Shown here: piece after piece, positions 34,329-43,597 of the stretch
How positions within the stretch are numbered: the first letter of the stretch is position 1
Layout of the letters: every line of letters begins with the position of its first letter
Assembly: GCA_039028155.1 (NCBI GenBank)
Contig: JBCCIS010000038.1
Location: 1-47,608 of the forward strand
Direction: 5' to 3'
DNA length: 47,608 nucleotides
DNA from: Pseudomonadota bacterium
GTDB taxonomy: Bacteria > Pseudomonadota > Alphaproteobacteria > SP197
Translations under genes and position numbers: made by a program
The notes under the pieces: generated by a model
Database searches by the model: none
Told to the model about the DNA's origin: nothing
What the model saw: the letters and a program-made list of their open reading frames with translations, nothing else

Positions 34329-34742
34329 TTGTCCCACCCCGATGTTCGTGGTAACCGCCCATTTGGCCTCGCTCGACGAGGCCTTGCATCCTGCATAGCA
34401 CCGCATCGACGACGCGCGCAACCAACGTGCCGTGGTGAATGAGGCCAGACCAATTCCATACCAATTGAGCGCCGCGGAAGCCCAATTCGAACGCCTTGTG
34501 AATCATGCATTTGGCGTTCCCACCGTCGGTTCGATGCGCCGGTCGACGCACCTTTTCACTCTGGGTGGTCTCTAGCGTCAGATTTTGTGGAACGAACGGA
34601 GCCGCGCTGCTGGAGTCGCGGCGTCGAATTGGTTGGGCTGGTTCTGTGCCGGCCCAGCAGCGAAGTCGGAATCGCCAACCAATCAATCTCCTGCCTATAA
34701 TGGCGGTGCTTGGCTTCATGAAATCTGGGGAGACACGTAACA
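34329..34742. other. 414-base divergent regulatory gap
   Basis: No convincing gene; open frames here lack ribosome binding sites. A perfect 7-bp hairpin (GGCCTCG / CGAGGCC, 34365-34383) lies in the acyl-CoA dehydrogenase leader, and a consensus TATAAT lies near the livK side. Confidence 0.5.
34696..34701 (+). promoter_or_regulatory. -10 box of likely livK promoter
   Basis: A perfect TATAAT 42 bases before the livK ATG. The expected -35 position (around 34673) is not a good match to TTGACA, so an activator may be required. Confidence 0.4.
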
Positions 34743-36032
34743 ATGGCCATGAGACATCTGAACCGCCGTCACTTCCTGGGCACGTCGGCTGCCGTCGGTG
34801 CCTCGGCGCTGACCGGTGTTGGCCGTCCCGGCAAGGCGAACGCGGATAACGAAACAATCAAGATCGGGTTCCTGGCGCCACTGACCGGCGACGTCGCCGC
34901 CTGGGGGCTGCCCGGCCTCTACGGCTGTGAGATCTGGGCCGACGACCACAACACCATGGGCGGTGTCGAAATCGGCGGCACCATGTACAACATCGAGATC
35001 GTCTCGTTCGACAACGAGTACCTGCCCGATAAGGCAAAGACCGGCGCTACCAAGCTGATCAAGGAAGACGGCGTCAAGTTCATCCAGATGTTGGGTGGCG
35101 ACACTTGGCCCGCCGTGCAGCCGATCGCCAACCGCGAAAAGATGCTGGTGTCCACGTTGCTGCCGTCGGACCTGTCGCCGGATACACCCTATCTGGTCGC
35201 CCCGGCGGAGGTGCATCCGATCTACAACGTCACCGGCGTGTGGTGGATGGCAGAGAACATGCCGGACGTGAAGACCACGGTCATCTGCGGCCAGGACGAC
35301 GCCATCGGCCGTCCGTCCGTTGCGACCTATCAGGCGGCGTTCGAGGCCCACGGTATCACCGTCAACGACACCATCTTCTTCGACATCTCGACCACTGACT
35401 TCGCGCCGGTGGTGACGTCGATGCTGTCGTCCAATCCGGACTGTCTGTGCCTCGATACGGCCTATGCGGAGTTCGTCAACGAGTTGTGCAAGCAGGCCTA
35501 TGAGCAAGGCTACAAGGGCAAGATCATTTCCTGCACGGCCGACTTCTATGCCGACATCATTGCCAACACGTCGGAGGAGTTCATGGAAGGCATGATCTTC
35601 CAGTTCCCCGATTTCGACGATCCGGCACTGAACGATCCGCGCATCAACTTCGGCGACCCCAACGGTTTCTTCAAAACCTATAACGAAAAGCACCCCGGCG
35701 AATGGGGCGCGGTCTCGTGGGAGTACGCGTCGATCCTGGATCTTTGGCTTTCCGGCGCCCAGAAGGCCGGCAGCGTCGAGCCGGAAGCCGTGCTGGAAGG
35801 CATGAAGGACGGCGGCATCGGCGCCCATGCCTTCGGCGAAGCCAACTGGTGGGGCGAGGAGTTGTTCGGCATCGACAACGCGCTGGTCGGCAACTGGCCG
35901 GTTGTGCAGATCCAGAACGGTAAGGCCGTGATCGTGGAGTTCAAGAGCATCCCCGATTGGTGGGACCAGCATAAGGACATCATGATCAAGAAGTTCGAGG
36001 ACATGGGTGAGATGTGGTACCAGCGCTCCTAG
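34743..36032 (+). CDS. LivK-type ABC transporter substrate-binding protein, Tat-exported
   Basis: 429 residues; GGGGAGAC precedes the ATG. The N terminus has a twin-arginine signal ('NRRHFLGTSAAVGASAL'), unusual since most LivK-type proteins use Sec. Then 'IKIGFLAPLTGDVAAWGLPG' starts a periplasmic binding fold type 1 (PF13458-like) with 'GATKLIKEDGVKFIQMLGGD'. It binds an amino acid, amide or similar ligand; specificity is not readable. It heads livK-livH-livM, with a large hairpin before livH. Confidence 0.88.
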   Translation: MAMRHLNRRHFLGTSAAVGASALTGVGRPGKANADNETIKIGFLAPLTGDVAAWGLPGLYGCEIWADDHNTMGGVEIGGTMYNIEIVSFDNEYLPDKAKTGATKLIKEDGVKFIQMLGGDTWPAVQPIANREKMLVSTLLPSDLSPDTPYLVAPAEVHPIYNVTGVWWMAENMPDVKTTVICGQDDAIGRPSVATYQAAFEAHGITVNDTIFFDISTTDFAPVVTSMLSSNPDCLCLDTAYAEFVNELCKQAYEQGYKGKIISCTADFYADIIANTSEEFMEGMIFQFPDFDDPALNDPRINFGDPNGFFKTYNEKHPGEWGAVSWEYASILDLWLSGAQKAGSVEPEAVLEGMKDGGIGAHAFGEANWWGEELFGIDNALVGNWPVVQIQNGKAVIVEFKSIPDWWDQHKDIMIKKFEDMGEMWYQRS

Positions 36033-36080
36033 GGCGCCGGCGCACCATCGCGCATCTTGACCTTATGTGACTGACCAAAT

Positions 36081-36114
36081 CGGACCCTCCTCCGGCGTGT
36101 CGGGGGAGGGTCCG
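36081..36114 (+). other. Intra-operon hairpin between livK and livH
   Basis: A 14-bp stem (CGGACCCTCCTCCG / CGGGGGAGGGTCCG, one T-G wobble) with a 6-base loop, 48 bases after livK. It is followed by TTGTCATC, too poor in T for full termination. Such stems after binding-protein genes often stop partially or protect the 3' end so that the binding protein is made in excess. Confidence 0.6.
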
Positions 36115-36160
36115 TTGTCATCGTGGCGGTCCTGTCACCAACAAATCCGAGTGATGCCTT

Positions 36161-37042
36161 ATGCTTGACGGCGCACTGCTGCTTCAGACCTGTCTCAATG
36201 CGATCTATGCGGCGAGCTATCTGTCGCTGATCGCCGTCGGCCTGGTGCTGATCTTCGGTGTGATGCGCGTCGTCAACTTCGCGCACGGCGAACTTTACAT
36301 GGTCGGCGCGTACGCGCTGTTCTGGGTGTTCTCTCAGAACGAGCTGCCGTTCTTCCTGGGCGTCGCGGTCGCTATCGTCGGTGTCGGTCTGATCGGGCTC
36401 ATCATGGAGCGCGCGCTGTTCCGCCCGATGCGCGATAACCCGCTCGGCGGCCTCATCATGTCGATCGGTGTCCTGTTGATGCTGCAGGCGCTCGCGGTCC
36501 AAGCCTTTGGCGTCCGCAAGAAATCCATACCCGGGCCCTATCACGGCAGCATCGAACTCTTCGGCATCGAGGGCCTGACGATCTCGGCCCAGCGTCTGGT
36601 CGTGATCGCCTTCGCCGTTGTGCTGTTAGGCGCGCTGTGGGCGTTTCTGAAGCGTAGCAAACTCGGCTGGGCGCTGCGCGCGGTCGCCCAGGATCCAGAA
36701 GCCGCCTCGCTGCAGGGCATTTCGATCGGCAAGATTTCCATGCTCGCCATGGTGCTGGGGGCGGCGTTGGCCGGTGCGGCCGGCGCGCTGACCGCCACCA
36801 TCGTGCCGACCGGCCCCTATATGGGCCACTCGGTCATCATCGCCGCCTTCATCGTCATCATCGTCGGCGGGGTCGGCAGCCTTGAAGGCGCCGTTATCGC
36901 CTCGATCCTCTATGCCTTCGTCGCGACGTTCGTCACCACCTTCGCCGATGGCGTCATCGCCGACATTGTCGGTCTGCTCTTGATGTTCGCCGTGCTGATC
37001 GTCAGGCCGCACGGCCTGTTCGGCAAACCGGAGCGGGCATGA
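36161..37042 (+). CDS. livH: LivH-type ABC transporter permease
   Basis: 293 residues, eight hydrophobic segments. 'VVNFAHGELYMVGAYALFW' and 'GWALRAVAQDPEAASLQGIS' (cytoplasmic coupling EAA-like loop) identify the branched-chain amino-acid/urea permease family (LivH). First permease of the membrane dimer. Its stop overlaps livM by four bases (ATGA). Confidence 0.93.
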   Translation: MLDGALLLQTCLNAIYAASYLSLIAVGLVLIFGVMRVVNFAHGELYMVGAYALFWVFSQNELPFFLGVAVAIVGVGLIGLIMERALFRPMRDNPLGGLIMSIGVLLMLQALAVQAFGVRKKSIPGPYHGSIELFGIEGLTISAQRLVVIAFAVVLLGALWAFLKRSKLGWALRAVAQDPEAASLQGISIGKISMLAMVLGAALAGAAGALTATIVPTGPYMGHSVIIAAFIVIIVGGVGSLEGAVIASILYAFVATFVTTFADGVIADIVGLLLMFAVLIVRPHGLFGKPERA

Positions 37043-38133
37043 GCTATCTGATCTGGGCTCTCCTGATCCTCGCCCCGCTGCTGCTTGCGGGTTTGAGTCA
37101 GGCCGGCGGCGCGGTGGCGGGCCGCGGCCCGCAGCGCACGATGTGGCTTTGGATCGCCGGCGTGGTCGGCTTCGCGGCACTCATGATCGCGCCCCATCTG
37201 GTGACCTATTCCCAGCAGGAGCTGCTGGTCTTTCTGGTCATCAACATCCTGATCGTCGCCAGCTATCGGCTGCTGACCTTGACCGGCGAGTTTTCACTCG
37301 CCCATGTCGTCATCGTCGGTGTCGGTGCCTACGGCTCGGCCCTACTGACCAAGCAAGTCGGCGTTCCCGTGCCAATTGCCATGCTGCTGGGCGCGGCGAT
37401 TGCCGGTCTCGTCGCGTTCATCCTGAGCTTCCCGCTGTTTCGCATGAAGGGTTTCTACTTCCTGATCGGTTCGTTCGCCGCGGGCGAGGTCATCCGGCTC
37501 TTGTGGAAGCGCTTTCGCGAGCCCTTCGGTGGGCCCAAGGGCATCAAGCTGATCCCGGAGTTCCCGGGGTTTGAACTCTTCGGCATCCCGTTTGAGTTTT
37601 ATGAACCCGTCACGTTCTACTACTTCGCGCTGATTATCGTCGGACTGTCGCTGTGGCTTCTGTGGCGCATCGAAAACTCGCGCATCGGCCTCACCTTTCA
37701 CGCCGTCCACTGGCAGGACCAGCTCGCCGACTCGCTGGGCGTCAACACGCGGCGTTACCGTACGCTCGCATTCGTCATCGCCTCGGTGTTCGCCGGCTTG
37801 GCGGGCGCGCTTCTGGCCCACTATCTGGGCACCATCAATCCGAACCGGTTCGACGTCGACGAAATGGTCTATGTCCTCATCTGGGTGATCGTCGGCGGCA
37901 CGGCGACGCTGTGGGGTCCGATCGTCGGCCTGATCGTTCTGACCGTCATCAACGAGGTCATTCTGCGCGAGCTGAATGTTGATGAACTGCGCCCGCTGTT
38001 CTATGGCGCGATCCTGATCCTCGCCATGCTGTTCCTGCCCTCCGGCCTGGAAACCTTGCCGCGCAAGATCAAGGAGCGCTTCAGCCGAGACAAGAAAGCA
38101 GCCGATGCTGTGGAGTTGACGACATCCCAATGA
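37039..38133 (+). CDS. livM: LivM-type ABC transporter permease
   Basis: 364 residues. About ten hydrophobic segments with 'YRLLTLTGEFSLAHVVIVGV' and 'RTLAFVIASVFAGLAGALLA', the LivM pattern. Pairs with LivH. It lies in an ATGA overlap with livH. Neither livG nor livF follows; those genes are on the other strand at 43.6 and 40.0 kb. It converges with the enolase-superfamily gene, 44 bases apart. Confidence 0.93.
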   Translation: MSYLIWALLILAPLLLAGLSQAGGAVAGRGPQRTMWLWIAGVVGFAALMIAPHLVTYSQQELLVFLVINILIVASYRLLTLTGEFSLAHVVIVGVGAYGSALLTKQVGVPVPIAMLLGAAIAGLVAFILSFPLFRMKGFYFLIGSFAAGEVIRLLWKRFREPFGGPKGIKLIPEFPGFELFGIPFEFYEPVTFYYFALIIVGLSLWLLWRIENSRIGLTFHAVHWQDQLADSLGVNTRRYRTLAFVIASVFAGLAGALLAHYLGTINPNRFDVDEMVYVLIWVIVGGTATLWGPIVGLIVLTVINEVILRELNVDELRPLFYGAILILAMLFLPSGLETLPRKIKERFSRDKKAADAVELTTSQ

Positions 38134-38177
38134 CATACGGCCTGCGCCGGCGTGGCGGCGTTGGGTTAACGCGATAG

Positions 38178-39359
38178 TCAGGCGAGCGGCAAGCGCCGAT
38201 AGCGTCCGCCGAGCGCGGGATCGATATAGTAACTCAGCGGACCGTCATCGGCGAACTGCTGGTGGGCGTGCGCCATCCGGTCGCGGTCCAGGGTGACGCC
38301 CAGTCCCGGGCCTCTCGGGACCGGCACCACGTTGTTCTTCTGCCGGAACGGTCCGCCCTCTATCACGTCAAGCGCCTGCCAAGCGAACAACGACTGGCTG
38401 GGCTCGCGGACGTGGTGAAGCGCGGCGGCCATGTGCAGATAAGCGGCCGTCATGATGCCGCCGTCGCCACTGTAGAACCACACGTCGATGCCCATCTGCT
38501 CGGCGGCGCCGATGAAGCGCTGGGTTCGCGCGATACCGCCGAGCGCGGCAATGTTGACGACAAGCGCGTCAGGGGAACCAAGAGCGGCGGCGCGGCGCAG
38601 GTCGGGCGGGTGCGCCGAGAACGGGATCGCGGTGTGGCGTCTGAGTTTCGCCATCTCCTCGAAACTGCCGACTGGTTCTTCCCAATTACGGATGTTCAAC
38701 GGCTCGATCTCTTGCGCGATGCGGATCGCCGTCGGAACCGAATAGGCCATGTTCGAATCAAGCCGGATCATGGCGTCGTCGCCCAGACGCTCCCGCAATG
38801 TCCTGACGACAGCGACCGACAGCGCGGGATCCGCAAACGAGATCTTGCCTTCGAACCAGGTCGAGCCGTGGGCGTCGTGCATGGCGGCGCAATAGTCGGC
38901 GACCGCCTCCGGGCTTGCTTCGCCGCCCTTGCCGTCTTTTGTGGCGCGAAAGGCGAAGTACTCGGTGAACGGGATCTCGCTGCGCACGATCCCGCCCAGC
39001 AGGGTCGACACCGGCACATTCCAGCATTTGCCGCGTAGGTCCCACAACGCGACCTCAATGGCACCGAACGCGCGCAGCGCACTGGCGTCATCGGTGTTGG
39101 CGCTGGTTCTGACCTCCGGCAAACAGCGAGCCTCCGCGCCCGCGATGTCGAGCGCGTCGGTGCCGATCAGGCGTTCGGCGAAGCCCTCAATCGTCGCGGC
39201 CTCGTTGTGGGACGGTGCCTCACCCAAGCCGACGAGGCCTTCATCGGTCTCGACCTCGACGATGGTTTTGGAGAAACCGGGATGTTCACCCAAAGCCCAG
39301 ATATAGGGTGCTTCCAGCGGCAGGTTGACCGGAGTGGTGCGGATCGCGGTGATCCTCAT
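38178..39359 (-). CDS. Enolase-superfamily (mandelate racemase/MLE) protein with altered active site
   Basis: 393 residues. N-terminal capping domain, then a (beta/alpha)7 barrel. The first two metal ligands are visible as Asp in 'IRLDSNMAYS' and Glu in 'RNWEEPVGS'. At the KxK position the sequence is 'FEGKISF' (second Lys replaced by Ser), and where the third metal ligand is expected there is 'IPFSAHPPDL' rather than D-E. 'YSGDGGIMTAAYLHMAAAL' matches the glucarate-dehydratase segment but lacks its His. It may be a sugar-acid or amino-acid dehydratase, epimerase or another reaction. Its start overlaps the upstream stop by one base (TAATG). Confidence 0.75.
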   Translation of the reverse strand: MRITAIRTTPVNLPLEAPYIWALGEHPGFSKTIVEVETDEGLVGLGEAPSHNEAATIEGFAERLIGTDALDIAGAEARCLPEVRTSANTDDASALRAFGAIEVALWDLRGKCWNVPVSTLLGGIVRSEIPFTEYFAFRATKDGKGGEASPEAVADYCAAMHDAHGSTWFEGKISFADPALSVAVVRTLRERLGDDAMIRLDSNMAYSVPTAIRIAQEIEPLNIRNWEEPVGSFEEMAKLRRHTAIPFSAHPPDLRRAAALGSPDALVVNIAALGGIARTQRFIGAAEQMGIDVWFYSGDGGIMTAAYLHMAAALHHVREPSQSLFAWQALDVIEGGPFRQKNNVVPVPRGPGLGVTLDRDRMAHAHQQFADDGPLSYYIDPALGGRYRRLPLA

Positions 39360-40003
39360 TATCGAGTGTCCGTTGTTGCGAGCACGGGCGCCAGCAGCGC
39401 GGCGGCGTAAAGGCGGCGCTCATCGTCAAAGCGTTGAGGCGGCCGCGCATTCCACCGATCGAGTACATCGGCGTCAACGGGTTCAACAAGTTCCGCGGCC
39501 ATGGCGGCAGCACCTGATTCGCGCATGCCAAAGGCGTCGCGCCGCGCGGTCATCGCCTCGCGCAGGCCGTCTTGGTCGCCGCGCAACACCGCCAGGTTCG
39601 CCGCGCATCCGGCGCGCCCGGCGGCGGCGCTCTTGTAATGACGCTTGCGGGTGATCTCCGGATAGGCGCCCGGGTATCTCGACTCAAGGCGCAGGTGAAA
39701 CATCGAGCTGCGCGCCGCCTGCGCCGTCCCCATGACGGCGACCCAGTCGTCGGCGGCGTGCCAGGCTTGAAGCGCCTTATCGTAGAACTGCACGGCGGCA
39801 TCGCGGTGATCTTCGGCTTCGGCCAGCGTACCGAGCGCATCGAGGCTGGCGGCGCGGCGCGGATCGTTCGGCGCGAAGGCGTCTGTCATGTCAAGGGCGG
39901 CGCGCCACAGGCGACCCGCATCATCCAGCGCGCCCGAGCTGAGCAAGGTGCGTGCGCTTTCCATCCATCGTTCCCAGAGATGGTCGCTCAAACACCAGAC
40001 CAT
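39359..40003 (-). CDS. Uncharacterised helical repeat protein coupled to livF
   Basis: 214 residues. The middle part reads as TPR-like helix pairs ('ALDDAGRLWRAALDMTDAF', 'DHRDAAVQFYDKALQAWHAA'), and the rest is Ala-rich. No catalytic motif. The ATG overlaps the livF stop by one base (TGATG) and its own stop overlaps the next start (TAATG), so livF, this gene and the enolase-superfamily gene are translated as one coupled unit. A regulatory or scaffold role for that unit is only a guess. Confidence 0.6.
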   Translation of the reverse strand: MVWCLSDHLWERWMESARTLLSSGALDDAGRLWRAALDMTDAFAPNDPRRAASLDALGTLAEAEDHRDAAVQFYDKALQAWHAADDWVAVMGTAQAARSSMFHLRLESRYPGAYPEITRKRHYKSAAAGRAGCAANLAVLRGDQDGLREAMTARRDAFGMRESGAAAMAAELVEPVDADVLDRWNARPPQRFDDERRLYAAALLAPVLATTDTR

Positions 40004-40710
40004 CAGCCACCGAGATAGGCGCGCTTGACGTGTTCGTGCTCGTGCAGTTCGGCGGCCGGTCCTTCCAAAGCGACGCGGCCGGTCTCCATGACATAGGCAT
40101 AGTCGGCGATCTTCAGCGCCAGCTCCGCGTTCTGTTCAACCAACACCACGGGAACGCCGCGCTCATGGATCTCCACCACGATCTTGGCGATCTCCTGCAC
40201 CAGAACCGGCGACAGGCCGATCGAGGGTTCGTCAAGCAGCAGAAGTTTGGGTGCCGCCATCAACGCGCGGCCCATGGCCAGCATCTGCTGTTCGCCGCCC
40301 GACAACGTCTTGGCGTATTGCGGTCGGCGTTCTTTCAAGCGCGGGAAGTGATCGAAGACCTCGTCGAGGTCGCTCTTGATCTTGTCCTTGTCGTTGCGCA
40401 GATAGGCGCCAGTCATGAGGTTCTCAAGCACGGTGAGCTCGGGGAAGACATGGCGGCCTTCCGGCACCTGTGCGATGCCGCGCGCGACAATCTTCTCCGG
40501 CGGCAACCGGTCGATACGTTCGCCCTCGAACAGGATCTCGCCGGCGGACGCGCGCACCAGGCCAGAGATCGTGCGCAGGGTGCTGCTCTTGCCCGCGCCA
40601 TTGGCGCCGATCAGGGTGACAATGCTGTCGGTCTCAAGATGCAGGCTGACGCCCTTGACCGCCTGAACCTTGCCGTAATGGACCTCCAGGTCCTTGACCT
40701 CGAACAGCAT
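40003..40710 (-). CDS. livF: LivF-type ABC ATPase
   Basis: 235 residues. Walker A 'IGANGAGKSSTLRTISG', signature 'TLSGGEQQMLAMGRALM', Walker B 'KLLLLDEPSIGLSP', and 'VLVEQNAE' after it: the LivF pattern. One of the two ATPases that drive the LivHM-type permease. It faces away from livKHM and is the first gene of the leftward unit with the helical protein and the enolase-family gene. Confidence 0.93.
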   Translation of the reverse strand: MLFEVKDLEVHYGKVQAVKGVSLHLETDSIVTLIGANGAGKSSTLRTISGLVRASAGEILFEGERIDRLPPEKIVARGIAQVPEGRHVFPELTVLENLMTGAYLRNDKDKIKSDLDEVFDHFPRLKERRPQYAKTLSGGEQQMLAMGRALMAAPKLLLLDEPSIGLSPVLVQEIAKIVVEIHERGVPVVLVEQNAELALKIADYAYVMETGRVALEGPAAELHEHEHVKRAYLGG

Positions 40711-40805
40711 GATCGCCCCAACAGAATCGTGTCACCTTGTCTTATACAGTGTCCGTCGCACTCTACTAGATCTTTGCAAGCGCCATGGCGCCGGCCAACG
40801 CCGGT

Positions 40806-42110
40806 CTATGTGTCGACAGCCGCGCCGCGCGGTTTTTGCCGCGCCGGCAGGTCGCGCCATGCCCATAACACCGCCGCGATCGATATCACCGCACACACCA
40901 TCAGGACGTAGGCCGGCGCCATATCGCCGACGTCCTGGCTGATCAAATAGCTGGCGACCAGGGGCGTGGTCCCGCCCAGCGCCGCGAGGCCAATGTTGTA
41001 TGACACAGAGAAGCCGCTCATGCGGACATTCGGGGCGAACAGCAGCGCCATGGTCGTCGCGAACAAGCCGCTATAGGGCGCAACGAACAACACCAGGCCG
41101 AATTGGCCAAGAAACGACAGAACGGGATCGTGGTGATCGACGAGCCAGAGCAGAGGCCAGGCAAAGACCAGCCCCGCGACCGTCGTCACCAGCAGCACCC
41201 AACGAACGCCGAAACGGTCGCCGAGCACACCGCCGACCACCACAAGGATCGTGTAGGCAACCATGTTGATCGTGTTGATGTCGAATGCATCTGCAGCAGG
41301 GTCCCCGACAACACGGGTCACGTAGGTCGTCAGGTAAACGAAGGTTAGATAAAAGCCGCCGGCGGAGAACGCCGAGATCCCAATTGCTTGGATCATCTGT
41401 CGACCGTGCGTTGTTACCGCCTGGCGCAGCGGTCCGTTGTACCAGGGCAGATCGGTGTCCTGAGGCTGGTAGTTTTCCGACAGACCCTGGCGGCGAACGA
41501 GGTAACCGCATAGACCAACAAGCGCGCCGCACAGGAAGGGAATGCGCCAGCCCCAATCGGCGACCGCCGACGTGTCGAGCAGACTGGTGACCAGGGATCC
41601 AGCGGCCGATCCGAGCAAGAAACCGATGCCGACGCCGAAATAGGACAGACTGCCGGCCAGCCCTCGCCGCGCTGGCTGGGCAGCCTCGACCATCAACGTG
41701 ATGGACCCGGTCATCTCGCCGCCGACCGAGAGGCCCTGCAGGAGCCTGAGCGCGATCAGGATGACTGGCGCCCAGATTCCGATGTCCGCATAGGTGGGCA
41801 ACACGCCGATCAGCGTCGTCGGAACCGCCATAACCAGGATCGAAATGACAAGCACGCGCCGTCGCCCGACGCGGTCGCCCAGGTGGCCGAACAGGATGGC
41901 GCCGATCGGGCGTGCCACAAAGCCGATGGCAAAGACGCCGAACGCCGCGATGACCGAGACGGCCGGATTGTCGTCAGGAAAAAACTGCAGGCCGATCGTG
42001 GCGGCGAAGTAGCCGTAGATGGCAAAGTCGTACCACTCGAGCGCATTGCCCACCATGCTGGCAACGCGGACCCGGCGGCGCGTGGATGTCTGGCTCACGC
42101 CTCTCCCCAT
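40806..42110 (-). CDS. MHS-family MFS transporter (copy 1)
   Basis: 434 residues, twelve membrane segments. 'GHLGDRVGRRRVLVISIL' is the loop 2-3 motif of the major facilitator superfamily, and 'SMVGNALEWYDFAIYGYFAA' with 'IALRLLQGLSVGGEMTGSIT' mark the metabolite:H+ symporter family (proline/betaine, alpha-ketoglutarate, shikimate carriers). A GTG at 42098 with GGAGAGGC before it is an alternative start. Nearly the same protein is encoded next to it. Confidence 0.88.
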   Translation of the reverse strand: MGRGVSQTSTRRRVRVASMVGNALEWYDFAIYGYFAATIGLQFFPDDNPAVSVIAAFGVFAIGFVARPIGAILFGHLGDRVGRRRVLVISILVMAVPTTLIGVLPTYADIGIWAPVILIALRLLQGLSVGGEMTGSITLMVEAAQPARRGLAGSLSYFGVGIGFLLGSAAGSLVTSLLDTSAVADWGWRIPFLCGALVGLCGYLVRRQGLSENYQPQDTDLPWYNGPLRQAVTTHGRQMIQAIGISAFSAGGFYLTFVYLTTYVTRVVGDPAADAFDINTINMVAYTILVVVGGVLGDRFGVRWVLLVTTVAGLVFAWPLLWLVDHHDPVLSFLGQFGLVLFVAPYSGLFATTMALLFAPNVRMSGFSVSYNIGLAALGGTTPLVASYLISQDVGDMAPAYVLMVCAVISIAAVLWAWRDLPARQKPRGAAVDT

Positions 42111-42189
42111 CGGTGTTTGGCGGCTTAACGGTAACGATGCCCTGATTGCCTGTCAGTAACCGGCCGTGCGGCGGCTATCGTAGCCGATG

Positions 42190-43470
42190 TCAGGTCTCCG
42201 GCGGCCTGTCCGATCGAGTCGGAAGGTCGCGCCATGCCCAAATAATTGCCGCTATTGAAATCGCCGCGCAGACCATCAGGACATAAGCCGGTGACATATC
42301 TCCGGCATTGCGATCGATAAGATAGGCGGCGACCAGTGGCGCAGTTCCCCCCAAGGCGGCGAACGAAACATTGTACGAGACGGAAAAGCCGCTCATGCGA
42401 ACGTTCGGGGCGAAGAGGAGCGCCATGGTGGTGGCGAAGAGACCGCCATAAGGCGCCAGAATCAGAACGAAGCCGAACTGGCCGAGGAACGACAACACCG
42501 GATCGCTCTGGTCGACGAGCCAGAAAAGCGGCCATGACAGGACCACGCCCAAAACCGCCAGCGCCAGCAACATCCGCCTGAATCCGAGGCGATCGCCCAA
42601 CACGCCGCCAACGACCGAGAGGGCGGTATAGAAGATCATGTTGATGGAGTTGATATCGAACGCGTCCGCCGCCGGATCGCCGACCACCCGGGTTATGTAG
42701 GTCGTCAGATAAACGAAGATCAGATAGAAGCCGCCGGCAAAGAACGCCGCGATACCGATGGCCTGAATCATCTGGCGGCCGTGGGTGGCCAGCGCCTGGC
42801 GCAACGGGCCTTGGTACCAAGGCGCGCTGCTGCTTTCGGGATGGTATGTCTCTGACAGGCCATGGCGTCGGATCACGTAGCCGCACACCGCGATAATCGC
42901 GCCACAAAGAAATGGCAGCCGCCAGCCCCAGTCATCGACCGCCGCACCATCCAGGAGCCACGTCACCAGGGAGCCAGCGGCCGAGCCCAGCAGGAACCCA
43001 ATGCCGACGCCCAGATAGGCCCAACTGCCGGCCAGGCCGCGCCTGGATGGCGGTGCGCCTTCGACCATGAACGTGATGGACCCGGTCATCTCGCCGCCGA
43101 CCGAAAGACCTTGTAGGAGCCTCAGCGCGATGAGGATGGCAGGCGCCCAAAAACCGATGTCGTCATAGGTCGGCAAGAAGCCGATCAGCGTGGTTGGACC
43201 GGCCATCAGAACAATCGACAAAACGAGGACGCGACGCCGGCCGACCCTGTCCCCCAAATGTCCAAACAGGACGGCGCCGACCGGACGTGCCAGGAAGCCT
43301 ATGGCGAAGACGCCGAATGACGCGATCACCGAGACGGCCGGATCGTCGTCGGGGAAAAACTGAAACCCGATGGTCGCGGCAAAATAGCCGTAGATGGCAA
43401 AGTCGTACCACTCGAGCGCATTGCCGACCATGCTGGCCAGCCGAACCCTGCTGTTTGACGAGCCTGTCAC
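42190..43470 (-). CDS. MHS-family MFS transporter (copy 2)
   Basis: 426 residues from GTG 43470 (GGAGGGGG upstream). Same order of motifs as the neighbour ('SMVGNALEWYDFAIYGYFAA', 'GHLGDRVGRRRVLVLSIVL', 'LLQGLSVGGEMTGSITFM'), with long identical stretches in both halves, so the pair is a recent tandem duplication. Between the two only 79 bases remain. Substrates probably overlap; organic acids or betaines are typical for the family. Confidence 0.88.
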   Translation of the reverse strand: MTGSSNSRVRLASMVGNALEWYDFAIYGYFAATIGFQFFPDDDPAVSVIASFGVFAIGFLARPVGAVLFGHLGDRVGRRRVLVLSIVLMAGPTTLIGFLPTYDDIGFWAPAILIALRLLQGLSVGGEMTGSITFMVEGAPPSRRGLAGSWAYLGVGIGFLLGSAAGSLVTWLLDGAAVDDWGWRLPFLCGAIIAVCGYVIRRHGLSETYHPESSSAPWYQGPLRQALATHGRQMIQAIGIAAFFAGGFYLIFVYLTTYITRVVGDPAADAFDINSINMIFYTALSVVGGVLGDRLGFRRMLLALAVLGVVLSWPLFWLVDQSDPVLSFLGQFGFVLILAPYGGLFATTMALLFAPNVRMSGFSVSYNVSFAALGGTAPLVAAYLIDRNAGDMSPAYVLMVCAAISIAAIIWAWRDLPTRSDRPPET

Positions 43471-43597
43471 ACCGCCCCCTCCAGCAAACGCGCCCAGCTA
43501 AGACGCTATAGGAGGAGCCGGTGCTTTGTCATTGGTGACGTTCGACGAGCAGGCTTTGGAGCGCCGACAAGAGGCAGCATCCTTGCCAGAAGCCGGC

